In this document: positions 46,144-55,697 of the stretch, piece after piece
Position numbering within the stretch: the first letter of the stretch is position 1
Layout: the number at the start of each line of letters is the position of its first letter
NCBI GenBank assembly: GCA_963737145.1
Contig: CAVTRO010000004.1
Location: 744,001 to 808,000 of the forward strand
DNA from: AP-15 sp963737145
GTDB taxonomy: Bacteria; Pseudomonadota; Alphaproteobacteria; ATCC43930; CGMCC-115725
Reading direction: 5' to 3'
Length of the DNA stretch: 64,000 nucleotides
Notes under the pieces: model-generated
The model's input: the letters and a program-made list of their open reading frames with translations, nothing else
The model's database searches: none
Told to the model about the DNA's origin: nothing
Translations under genes and position numbers: made by a program

Positions 46144-47135
46144 TCGATCACCTCGTCGGCGCGGGCGAGGATGGTCTGGGGGATCGTCAGATCCAATGCC
46201 GCGGCGGTTTTGAGGTTCACGACCAGCTCGAAACTTGTCGGCGCCTGAACCGGCAGGTCGGCGGGCTTGGCGCCGTTGAGGATGCGGCCGACATAGGCTG
46301 CGCCACGGCGGAACAAATCCTCGGTAACGATGCCGTAGCATAAGAGGCCGCCGATACTGGCGAAGAAACGGTACGGATAGACCGCGGGCAAGCGGTGGCG
46401 GGCTGCCAGCTCGACGATCAGGTTGCGGTGGATGATCGCGAAGGCGTCGGGCAGGACGGCTAAGCCGCCGCCCGGCCGAGATGCAAGAGCGGCCATCGCG
46501 CCTTCGATATCGGCGTCGCTGTTGATCGGGACCGCGCTGGTTTGCACGGCCAGTTCCGGCCCGGCGGCTTCGAAAGGCTGCAAGAAATAGGCGGCAAACG
46601 GGGCAGTGGCAGGATTGTAGAGCATCGCCACGCGCCGGATCGCGGGTGCGGTCTCCTTAACGAGCTCGACCCATTTGCCACCCAGAGACGGTTCGATGTT
46701 GATGTCGGTGAAGCCGGTGACATTGCCGCCGGGACGCGACAGCGTCTTGACGAAGCCGCTGCCGACCGGGTCGGAAACTACTGCAAACACGATCGGGATC
46801 GTGCGCGTCTCCTTCAGGAGCGCGGCGACCGCGGGGGTGGTGACCGCAAAAAGCAGATCGGGCTGCCGTTTAACCAACTGCTTGGCGCAGTTTCGCAGCC
46901 GACCGGCATCGCCCGCGGCCCAACCGTAGTCGATCTCGATATTTTGACCCTGTCGCCAGCCAGCCTCATCGAGCGCCTTGCGAAATGCGCCGATCCAGCG
47001 CTGCGCCAAGGGATCGTCCTCGCCGAATGTCGTCAGAACGCCGACCCGCCGCATCCGGTCCGGCGCCTGCGCGCCGGCCAACCCCGGCGAGAATGCCGCG
47101 CCGGCAAAGAATGCGAGGAGGCGTCGCCGCCTCAT
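46140..47135 (-). CDS. ABC transporter substrate-binding protein (PF04392), copy C
   Basis: A 331-residue intact member. It has a signal peptide (RRRLLAFFAGAAFSPGLAGAQA), then IEIDYGWAAGDAGRLRNCAKQLVKRQPDLLFAVTTP and IPIVFAVVSDPVGSGFVKTLSRPGGNVTGFTDI. A Type-1 periplasmic binding fold continues to LDLTIPQTILARADEVIE. The family is often linked to ABC uptake of unknown small molecules. No permease or ATPase gene is adjacent. It starts within the stop of copy B as ATGA. Confidence 0.85.
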   Translation of the reverse strand: MRRRRLLAFFAGAAFSPGLAGAQAPDRMRRVGVLTTFGEDDPLAQRWIGAFRKALDEAGWRQGQNIEIDYGWAAGDAGRLRNCAKQLVKRQPDLLFAVTTPAVAALLKETRTIPIVFAVVSDPVGSGFVKTLSRPGGNVTGFTDINIEPSLGGKWVELVKETAPAIRRVAMLYNPATAPFAAYFLQPFEAAGPELAVQTSAVPINSDADIEGAMAALASRPGGGLAVLPDAFAIIHRNLIVELAARHRLPAVYPYRFFASIGGLLCYGIVTEDLFRRGAAYVGRILNGAKPADLPVQAPTSFELVVNLKTAAALDLTIPQTILARADEVIE

Positions 47136-48104
47136 TCGATGACCTCGTCGGCGCGGGCGAGGATGGCAGGCGGGATGGTAAGGCCGAGCGCGCCGGCGGT
47201 CTTGAGATTGATGGTCAGGTCGAATTTGCGCGGCGGCTCGACCGGCAGGTCGGCCGGTTTTGCACCCTTGAGGATCTTGTCGACGAAGCCGGCGGCGCGG
47301 CGGAACAGGTCGCGGTAATCGGCGCCGAACGACATCAACCCCCCATCGGCCGGAAAGACGCGGAAGGAGTAGATCGCGGGTAGCCGAGATTCCGCGGCGA
47401 GCGCGATGAGCTGGGCGCGCTTGGCGGGGCCGAGCGGGCCGGAAGCCACATAGACGGCTTCGCAGCGCTCGCCGCGCAACCGCGCGAAGGCGAGTTCGAG
47501 GGCCGTTCCGGTCGTCGCCTCGAGCATCAGCGGCTCGATCTTCATCTGCGCGGCATTGCTGCGGATGTCCTGCAGCTTTTGCTCGAGGCCGGGATCTTTC
47601 CTGACGATGACCGCAACCCGGCGCAGCCCGGGGACCAGTTCCTGCAGCAGCTGCAACCGCTTTGCGATCAGCTCGGACGAGGTCAGCGACAGCCCCGTGA
47701 CGTTGCTGCGGGGGTGGTCCAGGCTCGCGACAACGCCGAGCGCGACCGGATCGTCGACGCCGACCATGACGATCAGGATCGTCGCGGTCGCGCGCTTCGC
47801 GGCGAGCGTGGCCGGCGTGCCGGCGGTGACCAGGATTGCGGCGCCGGAGCCGATCAGCTCCTTGACCATGCCAGGCAGCTGCTCTGCGCCCTCCTCGGCC
47901 CAGCGGTCGACAATCGTGACGTTGCTGCCGTCGGTCCAGCCGAGCGCGGAAAGATTTTCACGAAATGCATCGAGGAGGCCCTGGTTGTCCTGCCGCGACC
48001 CCACTTGGACAAAGCCGATGCGCGGAGTGTTGGATATCGGCCGAGGCCGGGTTCCGGGTCATCGCCGTCACGGTGGCGAGCACCAGCAAGTCGCGCCGCC
48101 TCAT
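47132..48104 (-). pseudogene. substrate-binding protein array, copy B: one frameshift near the signal peptide
   Basis: Starts at ATG 48104 (MRRRDLLVLATVTAMTRNPASA), overlapping the end of copy A as ATGA. Near 48025-48040 the frame changes, and the mature part resumes one frame over with PRIGFVQVGSRQDNQGLLDAFRENLSALGWTDGSNV and NVTGLSLTSSELIAKRLQLL, ending LGLTIPPAILARADEVIE. So the mature protein is otherwise intact at about 300 residues, and a single indel separates it from its signal peptide. Confidence 0.8.
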
Positions 48105-48199
48105 TCGATGACCTCGCCGGCGCGGCCGGGCTGTTGTGGCCGCGCCGCACACACGGCGATGATCGCGCCGCGGGACAGGATCAACTCTCCGCGTCTCAC
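48101..48199 (-). pseudogene. substrate-binding protein array, copy A: signal-peptide remnant
   Basis: A GTG at 48199 opens RRGELILSRGAIIAVCAARP then QQPGRAGEVIE and a TGA overlapping copy B. This joins an N-terminal signal-like start to the last six codons of the family, with everything between deleted. Directly upstream, ATCGAGTGA repeats the family's last codons again, a trace of still another copy. Confidence 0.6.
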
Positions 48200-48382
48200 T
48201 CGATTCCTCATCGGCGGTGTGTTGAACGCATAAAGCGGAATGACCGAGACTTCGCAGGATAACACGACCAGCGCGCCGCCTCGATACATCGGGATTTGCA
48301 GCGCAACCACGCGGTTGAGTCCTCGTAGCGGCGTGCTATAGGCAGGGGGGCCGTCGGCCCATTTGTTTGCGAGAACCATCCA

Positions 48383-49471
48383 ATGGCAGATTTCGACCCC
48401 GCGACGGATGCGGTCCTTGCCGAGATCGCCGCCGCGCCGTCGCCTGAAGCGCTGGAGGAGCTGCGCCTCAAGGTGCTCGGGCGGCGTGGGTCATTGACCC
48501 TGGCGATGCGCGAATTGGGCGGGCTCGAGCCGGAGGAGCGGCGGCGCGCCGGCGCGGCATTGAACGCCGCCAAGGACCGCATCGCGGCGGCGCTCGGCGA
48601 GGCCGCCGCGCGGCTCGGGCGGGCGGCGCTCGAACAGCGGCTCGCCGGCGAGCGCGCCGATGTGACCCTGCCGGTGCCGTTCGCCACCGCCGGGCGGCTC
48701 CATCCGATCAGCCAGACCATCGACGAGATCGTCGCGATCTTCGGCGAGATGGGCTTCGAGGTCGCCGAAGGCCCGCATATCGAGGAGGATTTCTACAATT
48801 TCACCGCGCTCAACATCCCGCCCGAGCATCCGGCCCGGCAGGAGCACGACACCTTCTATCTGCCGGAGCGGCCGGACGGCACCCGGCTCGTGCTGCGCAC
48901 CCATACCTCGCCGGTGCAGATCCGCACGATGCTGGCGCAGAAGCCGCCGATCCGCATCATCGTCCCCGGCCGCACCTTCCGCATGGACCACGACGCGACG
49001 CACTCGCCGATGTTCCATCAGGTCGAGGGGCTGGTGATCGACCGGACCACCCATATGGGCCATCTGAAGGGCTGCCTGATCGAGTTCTGCCGCGCGTTTT
49101 TCGGTCTCGACGATCTGCCGGTGCGCTTCCGCCCGAGCTATTTCCCGTTCACCGAGCCCTCGGCCGAGGTCGATATCGGCTGCTCGCGCGAGGGCGGCGA
49201 ACTGAAGATCGGCGCCGGCGGCGACTGGCTCGAAATCCTCGGCAGCGGCATGGTCCACCCGCAGGTGCTGGAGAATTGCGGCATCGATCCCGCCGAGTAT
49301 CAGGGCTTTGCCTTCGGCATGGGGATCGAGCGCGTGGCGATGCTGAAATACGGCATCCCCGATCTGCGCACCTTCTACGATTGCGATCTGCGCTGGCTGC
49401 GGCATTACGGCTTCCTGCCGCTCGACATTCCCTCGCTCGTGCGCGGCCCGCTCCCTGGAGGGGCGGCATGA
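48383..49471 (+). CDS. pheS: phenylalanyl-tRNA synthetase alpha subunit
   Basis: A 362-residue class II aminoacyl-tRNA synthetase subunit. The N-terminal coiled coil is followed by the catalytic core. Motif 1 is near RLHPISQTIDEIVAIFGEMGF, motif 2 is RTFRMDHDATHSPMFHQVEG, motif 3 is GFAFGMGIERVAMLKYGI. It charges tRNA-Phe in an alpha2beta2 complex with PheT. The last four bases ATGA overlap the pheT start. Confidence 0.97.
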   Translation: MADFDPATDAVLAEIAAAPSPEALEELRLKVLGRRGSLTLAMRELGGLEPEERRRAGAALNAAKDRIAAALGEAAARLGRAALEQRLAGERADVTLPVPFATAGRLHPISQTIDEIVAIFGEMGFEVAEGPHIEEDFYNFTALNIPPEHPARQEHDTFYLPERPDGTRLVLRTHTSPVQIRTMLAQKPPIRIIVPGRTFRMDHDATHSPMFHQVEGLVIDRTTHMGHLKGCLIEFCRAFFGLDDLPVRFRPSYFPFTEPSAEVDIGCSREGGELKIGAGGDWLEILGSGMVHPQVLENCGIDPAEYQGFAFGMGIERVAMLKYGIPDLRTFYDCDLRWLRHYGFLPLDIPSLVRGPLPGGAA

Positions 49472-51867
49472 AGACGACGCTCGCCTGGCTCAAGGAGCAT
49501 CTCGAAACCGAGGCGCCGCTCGACGAGATCGTCGAGCGGCTCGTCATGCTCGGCCACGAAGTCGAGGGGGTCGAGAACCGCGCCGCCGGTCTCGAACCGT
49601 TCACGGTCGCGTCGGTCGTGTCGGCGGAACCGCACCCCAACGCCGACCGGCTGAAGGTCTGCGTCGTCGATACCGGGAAGGGGCAGGTTCAGGTGGTCTG
49701 CGGCGCGCCGAACGCCCACGCCGGGATGAAGGGCGTGTTCGCGCCCGCCGGCACCGTCATCCCGCGCACCGGCGCGTTGCTGAAGGAAACCGTGATCCGC
49801 GGCGTCGCCTCGCGCGGCATGCTGTGCTCGGCCTACGAGCTGGGCCTCGGCGAGGATCACGAAGGGATCATCGAATTGCCGCAGGACGCGCCGGTCGGGG
49901 CGCCCTATGCGAGCGTCATCGGGCTCGGCGACACCGTGCTCGACATCAAGGTGACGCCGAACCGCGCCGATTGCCTCGGCGTGCGCGGCATCGCCCGCGA
50001 TCTCGCCGCCGCCGGGCTCGGGCAGGCTGAAGCCGCTCGACACGACGCCGGTCCCCGGGCATTTCCGTTCGCCGATCGGCATCGAGATCGAGGACCGCAC
50101 CGCCTGCCCGCTGTTTCTCGGCCGGCACATCCGCGGCGTCCGCAACGGGCCGAGCCCGGCATGGCTGCAAGACCGGCTCGAAGCGATCGGGCTGCGGCCG
50201 ATCTCGGCGCTGGTCGACATCACGAATTTCCTGACCTTCGACCTCGACCGGCCGCTGCATGTGTTCGATGCCGGCGCGGCTCGCCGGCGATCTGACGGTG
50301 CGCTTGGCGCAGGCCCGGCGAAACCTTGCTCGCGCTCAACGGGCAGGAATACGCGCTCGATCCGGAAATGACGGTCATCGCCGACGCTGCCGGCGTGCAG
50401 AGCCTCGGCGGCGTGATCGGCGGCGAGGCGACCGGCATGCACCGAAGCGACGACCGAGGTGCTCATCGAGGCGGCGCTGTTCGATCCGGTCCGCACCGCG
50501 GCGACCGGCCGCAAGCTCAACATTGCGAGCGATGCGCGCTATCGCTTCGAGCGCGGCCTCGATCCGGCCTTCGTCGGGGACGGGCTGGAGATCGCGACGC
50601 GGCTGATGCTGGAGCTGTGCGGCGGCGAGGCGTCCGAGGTCATCACCGCCGGCGCCGTGCCCGATTGGCGGCGCCGATATGTGCTGCGCGCCGAGCGGCC
50701 GGCGAGCCTCGGCGGGCTCCACGTGCCGCATCAGGAGAGCGCCGAGATCCTCGACGGCGCTCGGCTGCGCGGTCGAGACCCTCGCGGGCGGCGATCTCTC
50801 GGTCGAGCCGCCTTCCTGGCGCGGCGACATCGTCGGCGAGGCCGATCTCGTCGAGGAGGTGCTGCGGATCAAGGGCTACGACCAGATCCCGGCGGTGCCG
50901 CTCGAACGAGCGACGCCGCTGTCGCGGCCGGCGTTGACGCCGGCGCAGCGCCGGGCCGAGCTGGTCCGCCGCACCCTCGCCGAGCGCGGGCTGACCGAAG
51001 GCGGTGACGTTCTCGTTCGTCGCGGCACGCGAGGCCGAGCTGTTCGGCGGCGCCAAGCCGGAATTGCGTCTGGTCAATCCGATCAGCGCCGATCTCGATG
51101 CGATGCGGCCGTCGTTGCTGCCGGGGCTCGTCGCCGCCGCGCGCCGCAACGCCGATCGCGGCTTTCCCGATGCGGCATTGTTCGAACTCGGGCCGCTCTA
51201 TCGCGACGACACGCCGGAAGGCCAAGTGCTCAGCCGCCGCCGGCGTGCGCAGCGGGCATACCGGCCCCAAGCACTGGCGTATGCGCGGCCCGCGAGGTCG
51301 ATCTCTTCGACGCCAAGGCCGATGCGCTCGCCGCTCTCGCCGCGATGGGCGCTCCGGCGGAGAACATCCAGGTCACCGCCGACCCGCCCGCCTGGTTCCA
51401 TCCGGGCCGCGGCGGCACGTTGCGGCTCGGGCCGACGGTGCTCGGCGCCTTTGGCGAATTGCATCCGGCGGTGCTCGAAGCGCTCGATGCGCGGCCGCCG
51501 ATCGCCGGCTTCGAGGTATTTCTCGACGCCGTGCCCGCAGCCGCGCGCCGGCGCGTGCAAAGCCGCCGCTTGCGCCTCTCGGTATTCCAGCCGATCGAGC
51601 GCGATTTCGCCTTTGTCGTCGACCGCGACCTGCCGGCCGAGACCCTGCTGCGCGCCGCCCGCGGTGTCGACCGCAAGCTCGTCTCCGAGATCCGTCTGTT
51701 CGACGTCTATGAAGGGACGGGCCTGCCGGAGGGCAAGAAATCGCTCGCGATCACGGTCGTGCTGCAGCCGCAGGAGCGGACCCTGACCGAGGCCGAAATC
51801 GAAGGTTTCTCCAAGCGCCTCGATCGCGCAAGTCGAAAAGGCGACCGGCGGCCGGTTGCGAGCGTGA
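49468..51867 (+). pseudogene. pheT: phenylalanyl-tRNA synthetase beta subunit with nine single-base insertions
   Basis: Starts at ATG 49468. Read across frames it is a complete PheT of about 790 residues: tRNA-binding domain (EGVENRAAGLEPF...), B3/B4 (TPNRADCLGVRGIARDLAA), B5 (VEPPSWRGDIVGEADLVEEVLRIKGYDQIP), catalytic-like core and anticodon domain (RDFAFVVDRDLPAETLL, ending KATGGRLRA). Nine +1 insertions are needed to join it, near 50030, 50278, 50313, 50443, 50757, 51003, 51237, 51290 and 51822. All are the same sign, and net shift is zero. The stop TGA at 51865 is the natural end. PheT is normally single and essential, so low-quality assembly is the likelier cause. Confidence 0.85.
51844..51867 (+). 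repeat. 24-bp direct repeat, copy 1 (3' end of pheT)
   Basis: The last 24 bases of pheT including TGA (beginning ACCGGCGGCCGG) recur exactly at 53020-53043. Bases on each side differ. Confidence 0.9.
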
Positions 51868-52525
51868 CCAAACCGTCGCGGGCGATGGTCGCCCAGACGC
51901 TCGGGTTCATCCTGCTGATTGCCGTCGTCCTATTCGGAGCCGCTGGCCGGATCCACATTCCGCTGTTCTGGGCATACCTCGGAATCCTCGCCGCAGTGTC
52001 CACGCCGGCCTCTTTCTGACCGATGAGGACCTCGCCCGGGAACGCATGCGGCCGGGCGGCCACCCGCCGGGGTTGAGGCTCTACTTCGCCTTCTTGCTGT
52101 GTCTTGCGCATTGGATGATTGCCGGCCTCGATCGCCGCTTCCACTGGTCCGATACGGTTCCGCTGTCGTTGCGGATCGCCGCGCTCGCGTTTTCGCCGCC
52201 GGGTTGGCGCTCTTCGTCTGGGCGATGCACGTGAACCGGTTCTTCTCCTCGGTCGTCCGGATACAGCAGGAGCGCGGGCACCAAACCGTCACCGCCGGCC
52301 CTTATCGTTGGGTGCGCCATCCCGGGTTATGCCGGCGCGATCCCCGCGATCGTGGCAAGCGGGATCGCCCTCTGCTCATGGCTCGCAACGGCGCTCGGCG
52401 CCCTCGGAGTGCCGCTCCTCCTGTGGCGAACAATCATCGAGGACCGCGCCTTGCGCGCCGAATTGCCCGGCTACCCCGAATACGCCCAACAAGTGCGCTG
52501 GCGATTGCTTCCCGGCGTCTGGTGA
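51864..52525 (+). pseudogene. isoprenylcysteine carboxyl methyltransferase-like membrane protein, multiple frameshifts
   Basis: Starts GTG 51864 (overlap GTGA with pheT) or ATG 51885. Pieces in three frames join as a membrane protein: AQTLGFILLIAVVLFGAAGRIHIPLFWAYLGIL, AGLFLTDEDLARERM, YFAFLLCLAHWMIAGLDRRFHWSD, FAAGLALFVWAMHVNRFFSSVVRIQQERGH and TAGPYRWVRHPGYAGAI. The end ELPGYPEYAQQVRWRLLPGVW runs to TGA 52525. Shifts near 52005, 52195 and 52325 have mixed signs, unlike pheT. The GPYRWVRHPGYAG motif is typical of the ICMT/NnrU-type fold, which methylates small hydrophobic substrates or isoprenyl groups. Confidence 0.65.
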
Positions 52526-52580
52526 ACGCCGCCGGAAATCTAATTCACCCGGCCCTACAGCGCTCCGCGGCCGGGCCCGT

Positions 52581-52778
52581 TCAAATGGAGCTGCGTTTGT
52601 AGCCGTAGAGGTGAGCCGCGATGTACATCCCGAGCATTCCTAGGGCAAAGCCAGCGGAAAATACGCCCAGGTCGTGACGCCACGGCGCCTCGACAAACCA
52701 AGCTTTGCCGTTCAAGATCGCCAGGACGACAAGGACAGCAACGGCGTAGCCGGTGAGTGTACGCCTTTGTATCTGCAT
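52581..52778 (-). CDS. small two-helix membrane protein
   Basis: A 65-residue protein: basic start MQIQRRTLTG, helix YAVAVLVVLAILNGKAWFV, helix GVFSAGFALGMLGMYIAAHL, basic end YGYKRSSI. GGAGGCGAGAG precedes the ATG. Function unknown. Confidence 0.6.
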   Translation of the reverse strand: MQIQRRTLTGYAVAVLVVLAILNGKAWFVEAPWRHDLGVFSAGFALGMLGMYIAAHLYGYKRSSI

Positions 52779-52884
52779 CTCTCGCCTCCGTGTGCTCTAT
52801 ATGCTCTCGATGTTTGGCCATTCTCAAAGCTTGGCTCAAAATGAATTCGGCCTTCATAACGGGTTATCGGGGGGCAGATATCGT

Positions 52885-53012
52885 AGGGCGGATGCAATCC
52901 GCCGATCCGGCGGGCGGATTGCGGGGCCTAACCGCGTGTTCTGCCTTTGTATCGCTTCGGCCGGCAAACGGCGTTGCCGGTGACGGCTGAAGTGGCGGAT
53001 TGCATCCGCCCT
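52885..53012. repeat. divergent palindromic repeat (GGCGGATTGCATCCGCC family)
   Basis: Left arm AGGGCGGATGCAATCCGCC at 52885-52903, right arm GGCGGATTGCATCCGCCCT at 52994-53012: exact reverse complements except for one CAATC/GATTG-type centre. Between them lies a second, imperfect GC-rich unit. It lies between the small membrane protein and the TPR gene. Confidence 0.8.
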
Positions 53013-53017
53013 GCGAA

Positions 53018-54639
53018 CTACCGGCGGCCGGTTGCGAGCGTGAGTAGGGGGAGACGGTTGGCCGACGGCTGCGCCTGCGGGCCGCCGCCGGTAACGCGGT
53101 TGTTCAACCACTCGCCAAAGCGTTCCCGGCACGCTGTCTCGAGGTGCGCGCGAGCGGCGGCCAACTCTTTCGGGTTGCGCTCGGGGGTCCAGGCGGACAC
53201 GGCAGTCTCGAAGCAAGCAATGGCCCGCTCCCGATTCTCCAGGCGGTTCCGGCAGAGCGCTCCCGGTAGGCAATGCCGAGCTTCAGGTGAGTGGCGGCCC
53301 ATTCTTCTGGATTGGCCGCGCGGGTCCAGACCGACAGGGCGTCCTCGAAGGCGCCGATCGCCCGCTCCAGGTTCTCCGCCCGCTCCCCGGCGGGACGCTC
53401 CAAATAGGCTGCGCCGAGCTTCATACGAACGGCGGCCCACACTTGCGGATCGGCCTCGCGGGTCCAAACCGAGAGAGCATCCTCGAAAGCCGCGACGGCC
53501 CGTTCCCGGTTCTCCGCCTGATTGCCGACAGGACGTTCCCAATAGGCGATGCCGAGGTTCATGCAAGCGGCGGCCCACTTTTCGGGGTTGTTCTCGCGGG
53601 TCCACACCGACAGCGCGTCCTCAAACGCCCCAAGCGCCCGCTCCCGGTTCTGCGACCGGTAGCCGGCAATACGTTCCCAGCAGGTAATGCCGATATTCAT
53701 GCGGGCGGCAGCCCATTGTTCCGGGTTGCGTTCGCGTGACCAGACCGAGAGAGCGCCTTCAAAGGCGTCGAGCGCCCGCTCCTGGTTTTCCCACCGGTGG
53801 CCGGCATAGCGCTCCCGATAGGCGACGCCCAGGTTCATTTTAATGGTGGCCCAGTCCTCCGGGTCGCGGCCGGATGTCCACACCGAGAGGCAGTCCTGGA
53901 AGGCGCCGATGGCTTGTTCTTGGTGCTCCTGGCGATCGCCGGTATGGCGCTCCCAATAGGCGATGCCGAGATTCATGCGAGCGGCGGCCCAGTGTTCCGG
54001 GTTGCGCTCGCGGGTCCACACCGAGAGGCAGTCCGCGAAGGCGCCGATCGCCCGCTCAAAATTGTCCGAGCGGTCGCCGGCAAGCCGGTCGCGATAGGCA
54101 ACGCCGAGGTTCATGCGAGCGGTGGCCCACTGTTCCGGAGCGTGTTCGCGCGTCAACACCGAGAGAGCATCCTCGAAGGCGGCAATGGCCATCTCCCAGT
54201 TCTGGGACGGGTCGCCGTCGTGCCGCTGCGCGTAGGCAAGCCCGAGCTTCGTGCGAGCGGTGGCCCAGTCGGGGTCTTCTTCGGGCGCCTCTTCCCGACG
54301 GGGCGCGCTCTGACGATCTCTCAGTGTCTCGAGCAGACCTGTAAGCTCTTGGAGGGAATCGCGCAGTCGCGCGAACCCTTGGTTTCTGACGTCGTGCGAT
54401 TTCTGGCAAACGACTGCGCGATTGCGCTCGCCCGGCGAGACCGAGGCGGCCTCTTCGAGGGCGGCAATGGCGATCTCCCAGTTACGGGACCGGGTTTCGC
54501 GACTCCTCTGCGGCCCAACGAGATCTGGAAGCTCCTGCAAGGGGTCGTGCGGCCGCGACAACCCTCTATCCTGGTCTCTGACCTCGATCGATGGCGGCAG
54601 AACGCCGCCGCGGGTCATCGGCCCCCCTGCAGTAGGCAT
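53018..54639 (-). CDS. TPR protein with about nine 46-residue repeats (one frameshift)
   Basis: The ATG at 54639 follows AGGAG 6 nt upstream. The N-terminal 150 residues are disordered and charged. After them, about nine near-identical 46-residue units repeat, such as AFADCLSVWTRERNPEHWAA and RMNLGIAYWERHTGDRQEHQ. These are 46-residue TPR-like motifs built on the 34-residue core, and they encode a long superhelix. At about 53255 a missing base shifts the frame; the correct end NRLENRERAIACFETAVSAW lies one frame over, ending at the TAG 53018-53020. Its last codons (LTLATGRR) read antisense over a copy of the pheT 3' end. Confidence 0.8.
53020..53043 (+). repeat. 24-bp direct repeat, copy 2
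   Basis: Exact copy of the last 24 bases of pheT, 1,176 bp downstream, overlapping the TPR stop on the other strand. Confidence 0.9.
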
Positions 54640-54779
54640 GGGCGGCTCCTGCCTTATTGAGGAATTAACCAAACTACGTTATCAGCCCGCGATGGGGCCT
54701 GCACCACACGTTTGGGTTTTTTGGGGTCGCGCTGATCGCTGTCCGCTAGAACAGCTGCGCGAAACCCGCGGGACGGACA

Positions 54780-55570
54780 CTGTCGGTCGATCCGAGGATC
54801 GGGGTCAACCTGGTATGGGATGCAATCGTGGGTAAGCCGCGCGCTGCCAACGGGATCTTGCCCGTGACCCCCGTCGATTATGTGTCCTACTCGGCATGTG
54901 ATTCGCTGGTTTCGAACCCTGAGCAGAAGCTCCCGCAAGCGCTTATTTATTTGCAGTCGCAAATGAAGCCGAAAGACGGCGTTTCCGGGAAGCGCGTGTT
55001 TATTGGCGAATACGGTTTCCTGCCGACCGCTACACGCCACAGGAACAGGACAACCTGTCCCGCCGGGTGATGCAGAATCGGGCTCGAATGGGGATGCCCG
55101 TTCGCCCTTTATTGGGAGATATACAACAACGAGGTCAGGGATGGCCGGCAGCGCGGATTTTGGCTAATCGACAACGAGGGCCGCAGCAGCCGGTCTATTA
55201 CACGCTCCAGAAATATTATGAAGAAGCGCGAGTCTGGGTGAGCGACTTCCTCGGCCAGCGGCAGCGGCTTCCGACCTCGATGGAGTTCGACGGAGCTGCC
55301 GTGAAGTGGACTGCAATAGCTGCAATAAATGACGATGTCACGCGCGTGAGCAGCGTCGCCAATTCGCAACCAGTGGCCTCGGACGACCCGGTGGCAAAAC
55401 CTTCGGACCCGGTTTTTGTGGTCACTTTCCGCGCCGGAAACAACTCGGGTTGCCTAGAAATTAGCCAATATCGTGAAATCGGCGAGCGGGCGTTGACTGA
55501 CGCGGTGATCCGAGAAAAAGAGAATTGCCCGGTTACTACACAACTCACCGGTTTGCCATGCAGTCCGTAG
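54780..55570 (+). pseudogene. remnant of a glycosidase-like protein, several frameshifts
   Basis: The fragments NLVWDAIVGKPRAANGILPV, VDYVSYSACDSLVSNPEQKL and KRVFIGEYGFLP lie in one frame. LEWGCPFALYWEIYNNEVRDGRQRGFWLIDNEG and QQPVYYTLQKYYEEARVWV lie in the others. Together they resemble the C-terminal catalytic part of a (beta/alpha)8 glycoside hydrolase: a Glu in GEYGF and an aromatic-rich WGCPFALYWE. The N-terminal half is absent. At least two shifts and the missing half mark it as a remnant. The tail to 55570 (KWTAIAAINDDVTRVSSV...) is in frame and may be part of it or a separate ORF. Confidence 0.5.
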
Positions 55571-55697
55571 CGTCATCCCGGAGGTGGTATGGCGCTTGCT
55601 AGCTCAGAGGAGGGGGAAGTGCTGGCAACAGCTCGAAATAGAACCGCAGGGTCAGGTCTTCTGACCAGCGCGAAGTGAGGATTCGAAAGGCTTTGAT

